Positions 1 through 7,666 of a stretch of 44,017 bases of DNA are shown here, piece after piece. Position numbers and translations under genes: made by a program. This DNA comes from Bacteroidales bacterium (GTDB lineage Bacteria; Bacteroidota; Bacteroidia; Bacteroidales; FEN-979): contig JACZJJ010000149.1 of NCBI GenBank assembly GCA_014860625.1, positions 1 to 44,017 on the forward strand. Direction: 5' to 3'. How positions within the stretch are numbered: position 1 is the stretch's first letter; the number at the start of each line of letters is the position of its first letter. The notes under the pieces are model-generated. The model saw nothing but the letters and a program-made list of their open reading frames with translations. It was not told where the DNA came from and made no database searches.

Positions 1-30
1 CCTCCTCCTCCTCCTCCTCCTCCTCCTCCC
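1..30 (+). repeat. CCT trinucleotide run encoding polyproline
   Basis: Nine CCT codons in a row then CCC open the window, in frame with the TonB gene. Using one proline codon throughout makes the run a simple-sequence repeat. Unit changes would alter linker length without shifting frame. Confidence 0.8.
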
Positions 31-528
31 GAAGCACTTCAGGAAAAAGTAAAGTTTACTGCTCCGGTAGTTGTTGAAGATACAGCCGTGGAGTCGGACT
101 TCGGGAAACAGGATATGCTTGCAGAAAAAGGAAACACTGAAGTTCCTTCCGAGGAGCCCGAAATCGCATTCGCTGAGGAGAAACCACAGGTTATCGAACA
201 ACCCAAAGAAGCTGAGATTTTCACCGTTGTAGAAGAAAATCCCCAGTTCCCCGGAGGAGATGTAGAACTTTATAAATTCCTCGGAGAGACAATTAAATAC
301 CCGGAAGAGGCAAAGGAACTTGGTATCCAGGGAAGGGTATTTGTAAATTTTGTGGTTGAAACCAATGGCACCGTGAGTAATGTAAAAGTTCTCCGTGGAA
401 TTGGAGGCGGATGCGACGAAGAGGCCGTAAGGGTTGTTAAGAGCATGCCCAAATGGACTCCCGGAAAACAACGCGGGATCCCTGTACGGGTATCGTACAA
501 CCTTCCGATAAAATTTACATTGCAATAA
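1..528 (+). CDS. TonB-family energy transducer, 5' end outside window
   Basis: The reading frame is open from base 1; the track start at 88 is an internal GTG, so the true N-terminus (cytoplasmic tail and membrane anchor) lies upstream. What is visible begins with about ten prolines encoded by nearly pure CCT repeats, followed by an acidic, Pro/Glu-rich linker that would span the periplasm, and a C-terminal TonB domain over roughly the last 95 residues (FPGG, YPEEAKELGIQG, PKWTPGKQ). TonB proteins use the proton-motive force, through ExbB/ExbD, to open TonB-dependent outer-membrane receptors. The next gene is a close paralogue with the same domain, so this is a tandem duplication. Domain assignment is secure; the receptor it serves cannot be told from sequence. 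Confidence 0.9.
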   Translation, partial: PPPPPPPPPPEALQEKVKFTAPVVVEDTAVESDFGKQDMLAEKGNTEVPSEEPEIAFAEEKPQVIEQPKEAEIFTVVEENPQFPGGDVELYKFLGETIKYPEEAKELGIQGRVFVNFVVETNGTVSNVKVLRGIGGGCDEEAVRVVKSMPKWTPGKQRGIPVRVSYNLPIKFTLQ

Positions 529-552
529 AACGGAAATAAACGAACCATTTGT

Positions 553-576
553 AGAGACGGGGCATGCCCCGTCTCT
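553..576. repeat. Perfect 24-bp palindrome, intergenic repeat copy 1
   Basis: AGAGACGGGGCA followed by its exact reverse complement forms a 24-bp perfect palindrome downstream of the first TonB gene. A second, slightly diverged copy lies about 110 bp further on. Similar GAGACG...CGTCTC palindromes are, from memory, common dispersed intergenic repeats in Bacteroidota and cyanobacteria. Confidence 0.8.
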
Positions 577-587
577 GCAATGAAAAC

Positions 588-622
588 AAAAAATGGCATC
601 CATACCGGGTGCCATTTTTTTT
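588..622 (+). terminator. Rho-independent terminator after tonB copy 1
   Basis: AAAAAATGGCA pairs with TGCCATTTTTT across an 11-nt loop, and the 3' arm runs into a stretch of eight T. The A-tract/T-tract symmetry would also work on the opposite strand. It separates the two TonB genes into different transcripts. Confidence 0.75.
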
Positions 623-666
623 ATGGATTATTCCGGCACAAGGTGTCAAAAGGGAAATAATCGTAA

Positions 667-686
667 AGACGGGGCTTGCCCCGTCT
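667..686. repeat. Palindromic repeat copy 2
   Basis: AGACGGGGC-TT-GCCCCGTCT is the second copy of the palindrome at 553-576, with the two central bases changed. It lies 19 bp before the start of the second TonB gene, so it falls in that gene's leader or promoter region. Confidence 0.75.
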
Positions 687-705
687 CTGCCAAAACCCTC
701 CAGCC

Positions 706-1482
706 ATGAAAAAGGAAGAACAAAAGACGGAATCTCTCGAGGAGATCGTATTCCGTCACAGGAACAAAACCTACGGCGCTTACCAGCTACGTCGGGATTA
801 CCGGAAATTTATCACCATTTCGATGATCTTTGCCCTTTTTGTCACCAGCGCTGCAATCAGCTACCCACTGGTAACAGCCATATATTATAAACCTCCTCCT
901 CCGATAAAAGATAAAACAATTACCGGTGTCGAATTGAAAAACCCTAAAGACGAACAAAAGCCCAAACCTGAAATCCCTGAAGCGCCAGAGCCAGAGATTG
1001 AAAAGGTGAGGTTTGTGGTCCCTGTTGTTGTTGATTCTGCAGGAGATGAGAGTTTCGGTGTTCAGTCAGAACTGGAAGGAAAGATAAATACAGAGGTTCC
1101 TGAAGAGAATCCGGTAATTACTATAGTAGAGGATAGACCGGCGGTTATTGAACAACCCATTGTTGAGACTCCTGAACTTTTTGTTGAGATCATGCCAGAA
1201 TTCCCGGGCGGAGTGGCTGCCATGAGAAGGTATCTGTCAGAATCAATAAAATACCCTGAGAATGCAAAGGAGTTAGGGATTCAAGGGATGGTCTACATCA
1301 ACTTCGTTGTGGAGAAAGATGGTTCAATTACTAAAGTGAAACTACTGAGAGGAATAGGAGAAGGATGTGATGAAGAGGCCCTCAGGGTTGTTAGGGCAAT
1401 GCCGAAATGGCATCCCGGAAGCCAGCAGGGAAAGACGTTCAGGGTCTCATACAATCTTCCTGTTCGCTTCACCCTCCGGTAA
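706..1482 (+). CDS. TonB-family energy transducer
   Basis: 258 residues from the ATG at 706. The track's longer ORF begins at a TTG inside the palindrome and would add only repeat-encoded sequence, so the ATG is preferred. The N-terminus has the layout common in Bacteroidota TonB proteins: a charged cytoplasmic segment (RNKTYGAYQLRRDY), one membrane helix at about residues 35-58, then PPPP and a Pro/Glu-rich periplasmic linker. The C-terminal 95 residues are a TonB domain (FPGG, YPENAKELGIQG, PKWHPGSQ) closely similar to the preceding gene. It should transduce proton-motive force to outer-membrane receptors. The conserved ends and divergent linker fit a duplicated gene under domain-level constraint. 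Confidence 0.92.
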   Translation: MKKEEQKTESLEEIVFRHRNKTYGAYQLRRDYRKFITISMIFALFVTSAAISYPLVTAIYYKPPPPIKDKTITGVELKNPKDEQKPKPEIPEAPEPEIEKVRFVVPVVVDSAGDESFGVQSELEGKINTEVPEENPVITIVEDRPAVIEQPIVETPELFVEIMPEFPGGVAAMRRYLSESIKYPENAKELGIQGMVYINFVVEKDGSITKVKLLRGIGEGCDEEALRVVRAMPKWHPGSQQGKTFRVSYNLPVRFTLR

Positions 1483-1499
1483 TACCCAATACAATTGTC

Positions 1500-1534
1500 A
1501 TTGCAGGGGCGAAATGGCAGGTCGCCCCTGCAAT
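1500..1534. repeat. 13-bp inverted repeat, intergenic hairpin
   Basis: ATTGCAGGGGCGA and its exact reverse complement are separated by 9 nt just after the second tonB gene. It could end transcription (TTTT follows closely), but the GCAGGGGCGA...TCGCCCCTGC core looks like a dispersed Bacteroidota repeat family rather than a gene-specific terminator. Confidence 0.65.
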
Positions 1535-1631
1535 TTTACCACGTTCACCCCTGGTATCCCTACCTCATTTCTCTGTATTTGTTCATGTGCCCCAGCTCTT
1601 TATTTGGAAATATTCCAAAGGTAATTTTCAT

Positions 1632-1639
1632 TAACTTTG
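1632..1639 (+). promoter_or_regulatory. Candidate -7 element upstream of hdrC
   Basis: TAACTTTG matches the Bacteroidota -7 consensus TAnnTTTG and lies 38 bp before the hdrC start. No TTTG sits at the expected 19-20 bp spacing upstream, so support is from one element only. Confidence 0.4.
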
Positions 1640-1676
1640 CTCTGTTATTTTATTAACAATAGAAGAAAGCCAATTT

Positions 1677-2246
1677 ATGATAGCTCTCGGACAACAAATT
1701 GAAAATAAATTTCTTACCGCTGTCAATAAAAAGAGTGGTAACAATATACTGGATTGTTACCAGTGTGGAAAATGCGTCTCCACTTGCCCGGTAAGCAGTT
1801 TCATGGACTTTCCTCCCAGGGAGATCATGCAGATGATCAAGCTGGGATTGAAAGATGAGACCTACATGGCCAACTCCATGTGGTTTTGCCTGACCTGTGC
1901 TGCCTGTTCCGGAAGATGTCCACGTGAAATAGACATTCCCCGGGTGATGGAATCGATCCGGCACCTGGCTATCGAGGAGAATGTGAACCCCGATGACCCA
2001 CATGTGAAAAATATCCGGAAATTCCACGAGATCTTCCTGGATATGGTTAGACGGTATGGCCGCAACTATGAACTTCGCATGATGGCAGAATTCAACATCC
2101 GGACCCGGAACCTTTTCAAGGACATGCATCTGGCTCCAAAAGCCCTGCTAAAAGGAAAGATTCCTATCGGGCATGAAAAGGTAAAAAGTGCAAAAGCTAT
2201 CCAGCGCATGTTTAAACTGGCCGAAAAACTGGAAAATACCAAATAA
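1677..2246 (+). CDS. hdrC: HdrC-like heterodisulfide reductase subunit C
   Basis: 189 residues with two 4Fe-4S motifs: CYQCGKCVSTCP at about residue 27 and CLTCAACSGRCP at about residue 70, the hallmark of HdrC. In Hdr complexes this small iron-sulfur protein relays electrons between HdrA and the catalytic HdrB. It is soluble, with no membrane helices, as in the cytoplasmic HdrABC type. It opens a seven-gene run on the plus strand; hdrB follows after 8 bp. The last 60 residues are basic and without clusters. Identification is firm from the motifs and from the neighbours. Confidence 0.93.
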   Translation: MIALGQQIENKFLTAVNKKSGNNILDCYQCGKCVSTCPVSSFMDFPPREIMQMIKLGLKDETYMANSMWFCLTCAACSGRCPREIDIPRVMESIRHLAIEENVNPDDPHVKNIRKFHEIFLDMVRRYGRNYELRMMAEFNIRTRNLFKDMHLAPKALLKGKIPIGHEKVKSAKAIQRMFKLAEKLENTK

Positions 2247-2254
2247 TCCAAATC

Positions 2255-3199
2255 ATGACAAAACTGACCTATTTCCCGGGTTGTTCCGCACATGGGACCA
2301 GCGAAGAGTTCGACAGCACCCTGAAGCTTGTGATGAAGTCGCTGGATGTGGAGATGGAGGAGTTGCCCGACTGGAACTGCTGCGGAGCCACATCGGCCCA
2401 TGTTATGACTGAGAACCTGGCCCTGGCTCTCCCGCTCAGGAACCTGGTGCTGGCAGAGAAGCTCGATAATAAAACCATGGGCATCGCATGTGCATCCTGC
2501 TACTCCCGGATGAAAAGCACCAAGGTGGAGATGGATAATCATCCCGAGCTGGCTAAAAAGATTAATTCCACCATCGTGGAAGAGGGCGAATACAAAGGAG
2601 ATGTCGATGTAAAATCGATGCTTCAGTTTTTCTATGAAGATATCGGAACGGAGACCATTGCCGGTAAAGTCACTTATCCATTAAAAGGGCTGAAGATAGC
2701 CTGTTATTACGGGTGCCTTCTCACCCGGCCAAAAAACATTACGCAATTTGATTCACCCGAGTATCCCATGTCGATGGACAACATCGTTGAAGCGCTGGGA
2801 GCCACCGCGACTCCGTTTGATTTTAAAACCGAATGTTGCGGGGCCTCTTTCTCCATCAGCGATACGGAAATTGTTCTAAGCCTGAGTGGTACGATCCTCG
2901 AGATGGCCAAAGAGAGTGGCGCACATTTAATTGCCGTCGCCTGTCCGCTGTGTCAGTCGAATCTTGACATGCGCCAGCCGGATATTGCAAAGAAAAGGGG
3001 GAAGAAATTTGATCTCCCGGTGCTTTACATTACGCAACTGATGGCACTTGCATTCGGATACCCCCTCAAGGACCTGAAGCCCTCCAAACACATCATTCCT
3101 ATTGAACAGGCACTCTCTCATATCGGGGAGGAGATTGCTACTCCGGAAGTAAAGAAAAAACCCAAAAAAGCTGTTGAAGCAGAAAGTGAGGTAGAATAA
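2255..3199 (+). CDS. hdrB: HdrB-like heterodisulfide reductase subunit B
   Basis: 314 residues containing two CCG domains, each supplying cysteines for the unusual non-cubane 4Fe-4S centres of HdrB. The first domain shows C9, NCCGATSAH and CASC; the second shows YYGC, TECCGAS and CPLC. HdrB reduces a disulfide (CoM-S-S-CoB in methanogens); in bacteria the physiological acceptor is usually unknown and may be a protein disulfide such as DsrC, for which no gene is visible here. The C-terminal tail is Lys-rich and probably disordered. Its TAA overlaps the hdrA ATG by one base (TAATG), implying translational coupling. Confidence 0.93.
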   Translation: MTKLTYFPGCSAHGTSEEFDSTLKLVMKSLDVEMEELPDWNCCGATSAHVMTENLALALPLRNLVLAEKLDNKTMGIACASCYSRMKSTKVEMDNHPELAKKINSTIVEEGEYKGDVDVKSMLQFFYEDIGTETIAGKVTYPLKGLKIACYYGCLLTRPKNITQFDSPEYPMSMDNIVEALGATATPFDFKTECCGASFSISDTEIVLSLSGTILEMAKESGAHLIAVACPLCQSNLDMRQPDIAKKRGKKFDLPVLYITQLMALAFGYPLKDLKPSKHIIPIEQALSHIGEEIATPEVKKKPKKAVEAESEVE

Positions 3200-5172
3200 T
3201 GGCTCGCGTAGGTGTTTTTGTTTGTTTTTGTGGCGCGAACATCGCCGATTTTGTGGATGTTCCGGCTGTAGTTGAAGAGGCAAAAAAGATCAAAGAGGTC
3301 AAGTATGCCATCGACTACAAATACATGTGTTCCGACCCCGGACAGGGGATGATCCGTGATGCCATTGTGGCACACAGGCTCACCTCTATTGTTGTAGCAG
3401 CATGCTCACCCCGGATGCACGAGAAGACGTTTAGAAAGGCACTCTCCGATGCCGGGATGAATCCCTACCTGCTTGAGGTGGCAAATATCCGGGAGCACTC
3501 CTCCTGGGTACACCAGAAGGATAAAAAAGCTGCAACAGAGAAGTCCAGCGATCTCATCCGGATGGCGGTGGCCAAATCGATAGCCAATGAACAGCTGCAT
3601 GAGATCTCGGTACCTGTCACCAAACGGGCTCTTGTGATCGGAGGAGGGATTGCCGGCATCCAGGCAGCATTGGATATCGCTGATGCCAGAATCCCTGTGG
3701 TACTGGTGGAAAAAAGTCCCTCCATCGGGGGTAAGATGGCACAGCTGGATGAGACCTTCCCAACCCTCGACTGCTCCCAATGTATTCTGACACCAAAGAT
3801 GGTGGATGTCGCCAGTCATCCTTATATTGAGCTTCTACCATACTCCGAAGTACTGGAACTGGATGGCTATGTGGGTAACTATAAGGTAAAGATCAAGCGC
3901 AAGGCTTCCTACGTCAATTTCGATACATGTACCGGCTGTGGCGCATGCTGGCAAAAGTGCCCCGTAAAGGTTCCCAACGAATTCAACATGGGCATCGACA
4001 AACGGAAAGCGATCTACAGCCCTTTCCCGCAGGCTGTTCCCAATAAACCTGTCATTGATGCTGAGCATTGCACGATGCTGTTGAAAGGAAAATGCGGCAT
4101 CTGTGCCAAAGTGTGTGAAAAGGGATCGATCGACTACGCCATGCAGGATGAGATCATTGAACGAGAAATCGGTGCTGTGGTGGTCGCGACAGGGTATGAC
4201 CTCTGGGATCCCAAACCTTATGAAGAGTACGGTGTTGGCAGGTATAAAGATATCATCACTTCCCTGGAATTTGAGCGGATGGTTTCGGCCAGTGGACCTA
4301 CAGGTGGCGTTCCGCTGAGACCATCCGACGGGAAAATCCCCAAATCGGTCGTCTTTATCAAATGTGTCGGTTCAAGGGATGAAGCAAAAGGGATTGAATA
4401 CTGCTCCAAGATCTGCTGCATGTACACTGCTAAACATGCCATCCTGCTGCACCACAAGGTTCACGATTCACATGCTTATATCTTCTACATGGATATCCGG
4501 GCTGCCGGAAAGGGATATGAAGAGTTTGTCAAACGTGCCCAGGTGGAAACCGGAGCTACATACCTTCGAGGTAGGGTATCAAAGATTTACCAGAAGGGCG
4601 AAAAACTGATGGTAAGGGGAGAGGATGCACAGATCGGCCAGGTGGTGGAGGTAGAAGCCGACCTTGTTGTACTTGCCACTGCCGTCTATCCCTACAAGGA
4701 TAACCCGGAACTGGCCAGGTTGTTGGGGATCTCTTACGACAAATACGGGTTCCTCTCGGAAGCCCATCCGAAACTACGTCCTGTTGAGACAGCCAAAGCA
4801 GGAATTTTCCTGGCTGGATGCACACAGGCTCCGAAAGATATCCCCGAAACCGTTGCACAGGCCTCGGCTACTGCCGCTAAGGTGTGCGGACTCTTTTCCG
4901 GAGATACCATCTTAAAGGATCCGATGATCTCCAAAGTCAACACCGATTATTGTTCCGGATGCCAGAACTGTGTGACCGTTTGTCCGTACCAGGCAATCGT
5001 TACAGAGGAGATACCGCTGGGTCATGGATCAAAAGAGATCCGTACTGTTGCAAAGATCAACGAAGGCGTTTGCCAGGGTTGCGGCTCCTGTGTGGCAATC
5101 TGCCGCAGCATGGCCATCGACCTGGCCGGATTTACCGATATGCAAATCATTAACGAGATCGTATCTATCTGA
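3199..5172 (+). CDS. hdrA: HdrA-like FAD iron-sulfur subunit
   Basis: 657 residues, the normal HdrA length. In order: N-terminal HdrA domain with FVCFCGANI; an FAD-binding Rossmann motif GGGIAGIQAALD near residue 145; the HdrA-specific LDCSQCILTPKM segment near 190; 4Fe-4S motifs CTGCGACWQKCPVK near 243 and CGICAKVCEKG near 299; and two C-terminal ferredoxin motifs, CSGCQNCVTVCP and CQGCGSCVAIC. HdrA carries the flavin that can bifurcate electrons between a low-potential acceptor (ferredoxin) and the HdrB disulfide site. The position of selenocysteine or cysteine ligands in other lineages is occupied by ordinary cysteines here. Start and stop overlap both neighbours by one base. Confidence 0.95.
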   Translation: MARVGVFVCFCGANIADFVDVPAVVEEAKKIKEVKYAIDYKYMCSDPGQGMIRDAIVAHRLTSIVVAACSPRMHEKTFRKALSDAGMNPYLLEVANIREHSSWVHQKDKKAATEKSSDLIRMAVAKSIANEQLHEISVPVTKRALVIGGGIAGIQAALDIADARIPVVLVEKSPSIGGKMAQLDETFPTLDCSQCILTPKMVDVASHPYIELLPYSEVLELDGYVGNYKVKIKRKASYVNFDTCTGCGACWQKCPVKVPNEFNMGIDKRKAIYSPFPQAVPNKPVIDAEHCTMLLKGKCGICAKVCEKGSIDYAMQDEIIEREIGAVVVATGYDLWDPKPYEEYGVGRYKDIITSLEFERMVSASGPTGGVPLRPSDGKIPKSVVFIKCVGSRDEAKGIEYCSKICCMYTAKHAILLHHKVHDSHAYIFYMDIRAAGKGYEEFVKRAQVETGATYLRGRVSKIYQKGEKLMVRGEDAQIGQVVEVEADLVVLATAVYPYKDNPELARLLGISYDKYGFLSEAHPKLRPVETAKAGIFLAGCTQAPKDIPETVAQASATAAKVCGLFSGDTILKDPMISKVNTDYCSGCQNCVTVCPYQAIVTEEIPLGHGSKEIRTVAKINEGVCQGCGSCVAICRSMAIDLAGFTDMQIINEIVSI

Positions 5173-5651
5173 TGGAAACAGAAGTAAAAGAGAAAATTGT
5201 GAGCATCGAGAAACCCCACCTGGAGGCGCCTGCCGACTGGCAGCCTGTGATCATGGGGATTCTCTGCAACTGGTGTTCTTATGCCGGCTCAGACCTTACG
5301 GGCACCAGCCGGCTTCAGTATCCGCCAAACATCCGGATCATCCGCGTGCCCTGTTCCAGCCGCGTAGATCCCTGGTTTATCATCAAGTCGCTGCAAGCCT
5401 CGGCCGATGGCGTGCTGATTTCGGGATGCCATCCGGGTGACTGCCACTATATCTCCGGGAATTACTACGCCCGAAGGAGATTTCTGGTGACCAAAAAACT
5501 GTTGAACTTCGTGGGATTTCATGAAAATCGCGTCCAGTTTTCGTGGGTGTCTGCAGCAGAAGGACCAAAGTTCGCCAAGGTGGTTTCAAAAGTTACGGAG
5601 GATATCAAAAAGCTGGGACCTCTGCATCTGTATAAAAAGGAAAATATTTAG
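5172..5651 (+). CDS. flxD: MvhD/FlxD-like electron-transfer subunit
   Basis: 159 residues of the methyl-viologen-reducing hydrogenase delta family. Diagnostic cysteines are GILCNWCSYAGSDLTG, RVPCSSRVD and GCHPGDCHY, expected to hold a 2Fe-2S cluster. In methanogens MvhD joins hydrogenase to HdrA; in bacteria without MvhAG the same protein (FlxD) joins HdrA to a flavin oxidoreductase. No hydrogenase genes are present here and an FAD/NAD(P)H reductase ends the operon, so the FlxD role is the better reading. ATG overlaps the hdrA TGA by one base. Confidence 0.9.
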   Translation: METEVKEKIVSIEKPHLEAPADWQPVIMGILCNWCSYAGSDLTGTSRLQYPPNIRIIRVPCSSRVDPWFIIKSLQASADGVLISGCHPGDCHYISGNYYARRRFLVTKKLLNFVGFHENRVQFSWVSAAEGPKFAKVVSKVTEDIKKLGPLHLYKKENI

Positions 5652-5656
5652 GATCT

Positions 5657-6508
5657 ATGGATTATACAAAGCAAATCCAGGACATTGCGGGAAGGTTATT
5701 CTCTGAAAATAAGATCGATGTATTCATCGGTTACCGCAATACAGGCTTTGATGAAAATCAAGTGCCGGTACTGATCAACCAATACAAAGATGTGGATCAG
5801 CTACTGTTCACCGATAAATCGGTCTTCAACCTCGCCAATTACCTGAAGTATGAACATACCAGAAATAAACGGGTAGGATTGGTGGTCAAAGGCTGTGATA
5901 GCCGGGCCCTGAACCTGATGCTCACGGAAAAACAGGTGAAACGCGAAAACCTTTATGTAGTAGGCATTGCCTGTAAAGGTGTGGTTGATGAGACGGGAGA
6001 GATGGCACAGAACTGTATTGAATGTGTGATGCCGGATGCCGTGATCTTTGACGAGATGCTTGGCACACCGTCAGGGCGACGCGAATACCAGGAGAATGCC
6101 GATGTTCGCGAACTTGACGGTAAGACCCTGACTGAAAGGCAGGAATATTTCGAAGAGGTGTTTGAGAGCTGCATCCGCTGCAATGCTTGCCGGCATTCTT
6201 GCCCGTTGTGCTACTGCGCCAAGTGCTGCATCGACCAGGAGACGGCCACCCTCTTTCAGGGAGCCAACACAACCTCAAGCGCCTTTCACGCATTGATGAC
6301 ATGGTCGTTGCATCTGGCCGGGCGCTGTGTGGATTGCCGCAACTGCGAAAAAGCTTGTCCGAGCCACCTTCCATTGCATCTCTTGCACAAACAGAATGAA
6401 AAAGTGATCTATGGGAACTTCCAGGAGCACCTGGCCGGAATGATCGAAGAGGACCGGGGAGCTTTTTATAAATACAGCCTGAGTGACCCCGACGATTTTA
6501 TCATGTAA
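5657..6508 (+). CDS. 4Fe-4S protein of Hdr-Flx operon (FlxB/FlxC type)
   Basis: 283 residues. The N-terminal half resembles the FrhB/FdhB-type fold, with FIGYRNTG and KGCDSRA, and a CIEC at about residue 119. The C-terminal half has two ferredoxin-like motifs, CIRCNACRHSCPLCYCAKC near 172 and CVDCRNCEKACP near 222. It should pass electrons between the NAD(P)H-oxidising FlxA-like subunit and FlxD/HdrA. The next gene has the same general plan (K-H/G-CD-A/S-R followed by two clusters), so the two are probably distant paralogues. I cannot decide which is FlxB and which FlxC, hence no symbol. The start is 5 bp after flxD. Confidence 0.82.
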   Translation: MDYTKQIQDIAGRLFSENKIDVFIGYRNTGFDENQVPVLINQYKDVDQLLFTDKSVFNLANYLKYEHTRNKRVGLVVKGCDSRALNLMLTEKQVKRENLYVVGIACKGVVDETGEMAQNCIECVMPDAVIFDEMLGTPSGRREYQENADVRELDGKTLTERQEYFEEVFESCIRCNACRHSCPLCYCAKCCIDQETATLFQGANTTSSAFHALMTWSLHLAGRCVDCRNCEKACPSHLPLHLLHKQNEKVIYGNFQEHLAGMIEEDRGAFYKYSLSDPDDFIM

Positions 6509-6520
6509 CCTTTCTGAACG

Positions 6521-7570
6521 ATGAACCTGACAACATACAGTACAGATCCTGCCGGACTTCAGTCCTTTTATGAAGCGATCATCAGCGCTCATGACACCTA
6601 TGCCCCGGTAGAGAAATTTGGCAAATACGACTTCATCAAGGTTGACGCCCTCTCCTCCTGCAACCCTGATTCTCCGATTCCCAAAACGATGAGTGTGAAG
6701 CCGCTCTTCTTCCCCAAATCGGCCAGGGTGATGAAATACAAGGCTACCAGTGAAGGGACAGAGCTGTCCGATACGGAAGGTGATCCCCTGGCCGGAAAGA
6801 GGGTTGTGCTGGGAGTAAAACACTGCGATGCCCGTGGCCTCCAGGTCCTGGATGCCGTTTACAAATGGGACTATGTGGATACCGACTACGAGAAACGAAG
6901 GGAGAACACCATTCTGATCTCAACGCGCTGCAATGAAGCTTCTACCCATTGTTTCTGCACTTCTCTCGATTATGATGTGGAAAAGCTGGATGCTTTTGAC
7001 GTGGCTGTAATCAATGGATTGGACGGGAAGATATACCTTCAGGCCAGAACTGAAAAGGGGGAATTCTTCCTGAAAGAGAATGCAAATGGGTTAACCGTCG
7101 CCAATGGGTCGGCCCAGGAGGAGATGAAGCAGCAATTTGAAAAATTTGCCGGCTCCTTCCGTCTGAAAATGGACTATTCGGAGATCAACGAAAAGATGAA
7201 GGGCCGGTTTGACTCTGCAGTTTTTGAAGATATTCCTGCCAACTGTGTCAGCTGCAACACCTGTGCGTTTGTTTGTCCGACCTGTCACTGTTTTAAGATT
7301 TCAGACGAGAAACTCAAGGATGAAGGGGTGAGGTATAAGAGTTACGACTCGTGTAACAATGTCTATTTCACTCTGATGGCAGGAGGCCATAACCCCAGAC
7401 CCGTTAAATACCGTCGCTGGCGCCAGCGGGCCATGCACAAGTTTGTCTATTACAAGGAACGGTTCGACATGAACCTCTGCGTCGGATGTGGAAAGTGCAC
7501 CATCTCCTGCCCGGTAAACATTAGCATTTTTGAGGTAGTCAACCGCGTGGCTTCTTCAATGCAGGAATGA
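6521..7570 (+). CDS. AsrA/HydB-like 4Fe-4S protein of Hdr-Flx operon
   Basis: 349 residues resembling anaerobic sulfite reductase subunit A and sulfhydrogenase beta subunits. Features seen: KHCDARGLQ near residue 98, CNEASTHCFCTS near 130-145, CVSCNTCAFVCPTCHCF near 241 and CVGCGKCTISCPVNISIF near 320. AsrA-like proteins work with an AsrB-like FAD/NAD(P)H reductase, and exactly such a gene follows. No sulfite reductase catalytic subunit (AsrC) is present and hdrCBA is directly upstream, so a role in the Flx complex is favoured over sulfite reduction. Confidence 0.82.
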   Translation: MNLTTYSTDPAGLQSFYEAIISAHDTYAPVEKFGKYDFIKVDALSSCNPDSPIPKTMSVKPLFFPKSARVMKYKATSEGTELSDTEGDPLAGKRVVLGVKHCDARGLQVLDAVYKWDYVDTDYEKRRENTILISTRCNEASTHCFCTSLDYDVEKLDAFDVAVINGLDGKIYLQARTEKGEFFLKENANGLTVANGSAQEEMKQQFEKFAGSFRLKMDYSEINEKMKGRFDSAVFEDIPANCVSCNTCAFVCPTCHCFKISDEKLKDEGVRYKSYDSCNNVYFTLMAGGHNPRPVKYRRWRQRAMHKFVYYKERFDMNLCVGCGKCTISCPVNISIFEVVNRVASSMQE

Positions 7571-7607
7571 AAACAATGCAGGAATGCAGAATTCTATGAA
7601 TAATAAT

Positions 7608-7664
7608 ATTCACGATATTCACGATACTCACGATACTCACGATATTCACGATTTCACGATACTC
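7608..7664 (+). repeat. 9-bp tandem repeat (CACGATAYT), about 6 units
   Basis: CACGATATT and CACGATACT alternate in tandem, with one 8-bp unit near the end. The tract fills the 96-bp gap between two operon genes and ends 2 bp before the flxA-like ATG, so the repeat forms that gene's ribosome-binding region. Confidence 0.85.
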
Positions 7665-7666
7665 TT

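Noticed and set aside
5922-6374. 150-codon minus-strand ORF
   Set aside because: Shadow of the 4Fe-4S gene; its odd cysteine and serine content comes from the opposite strand.
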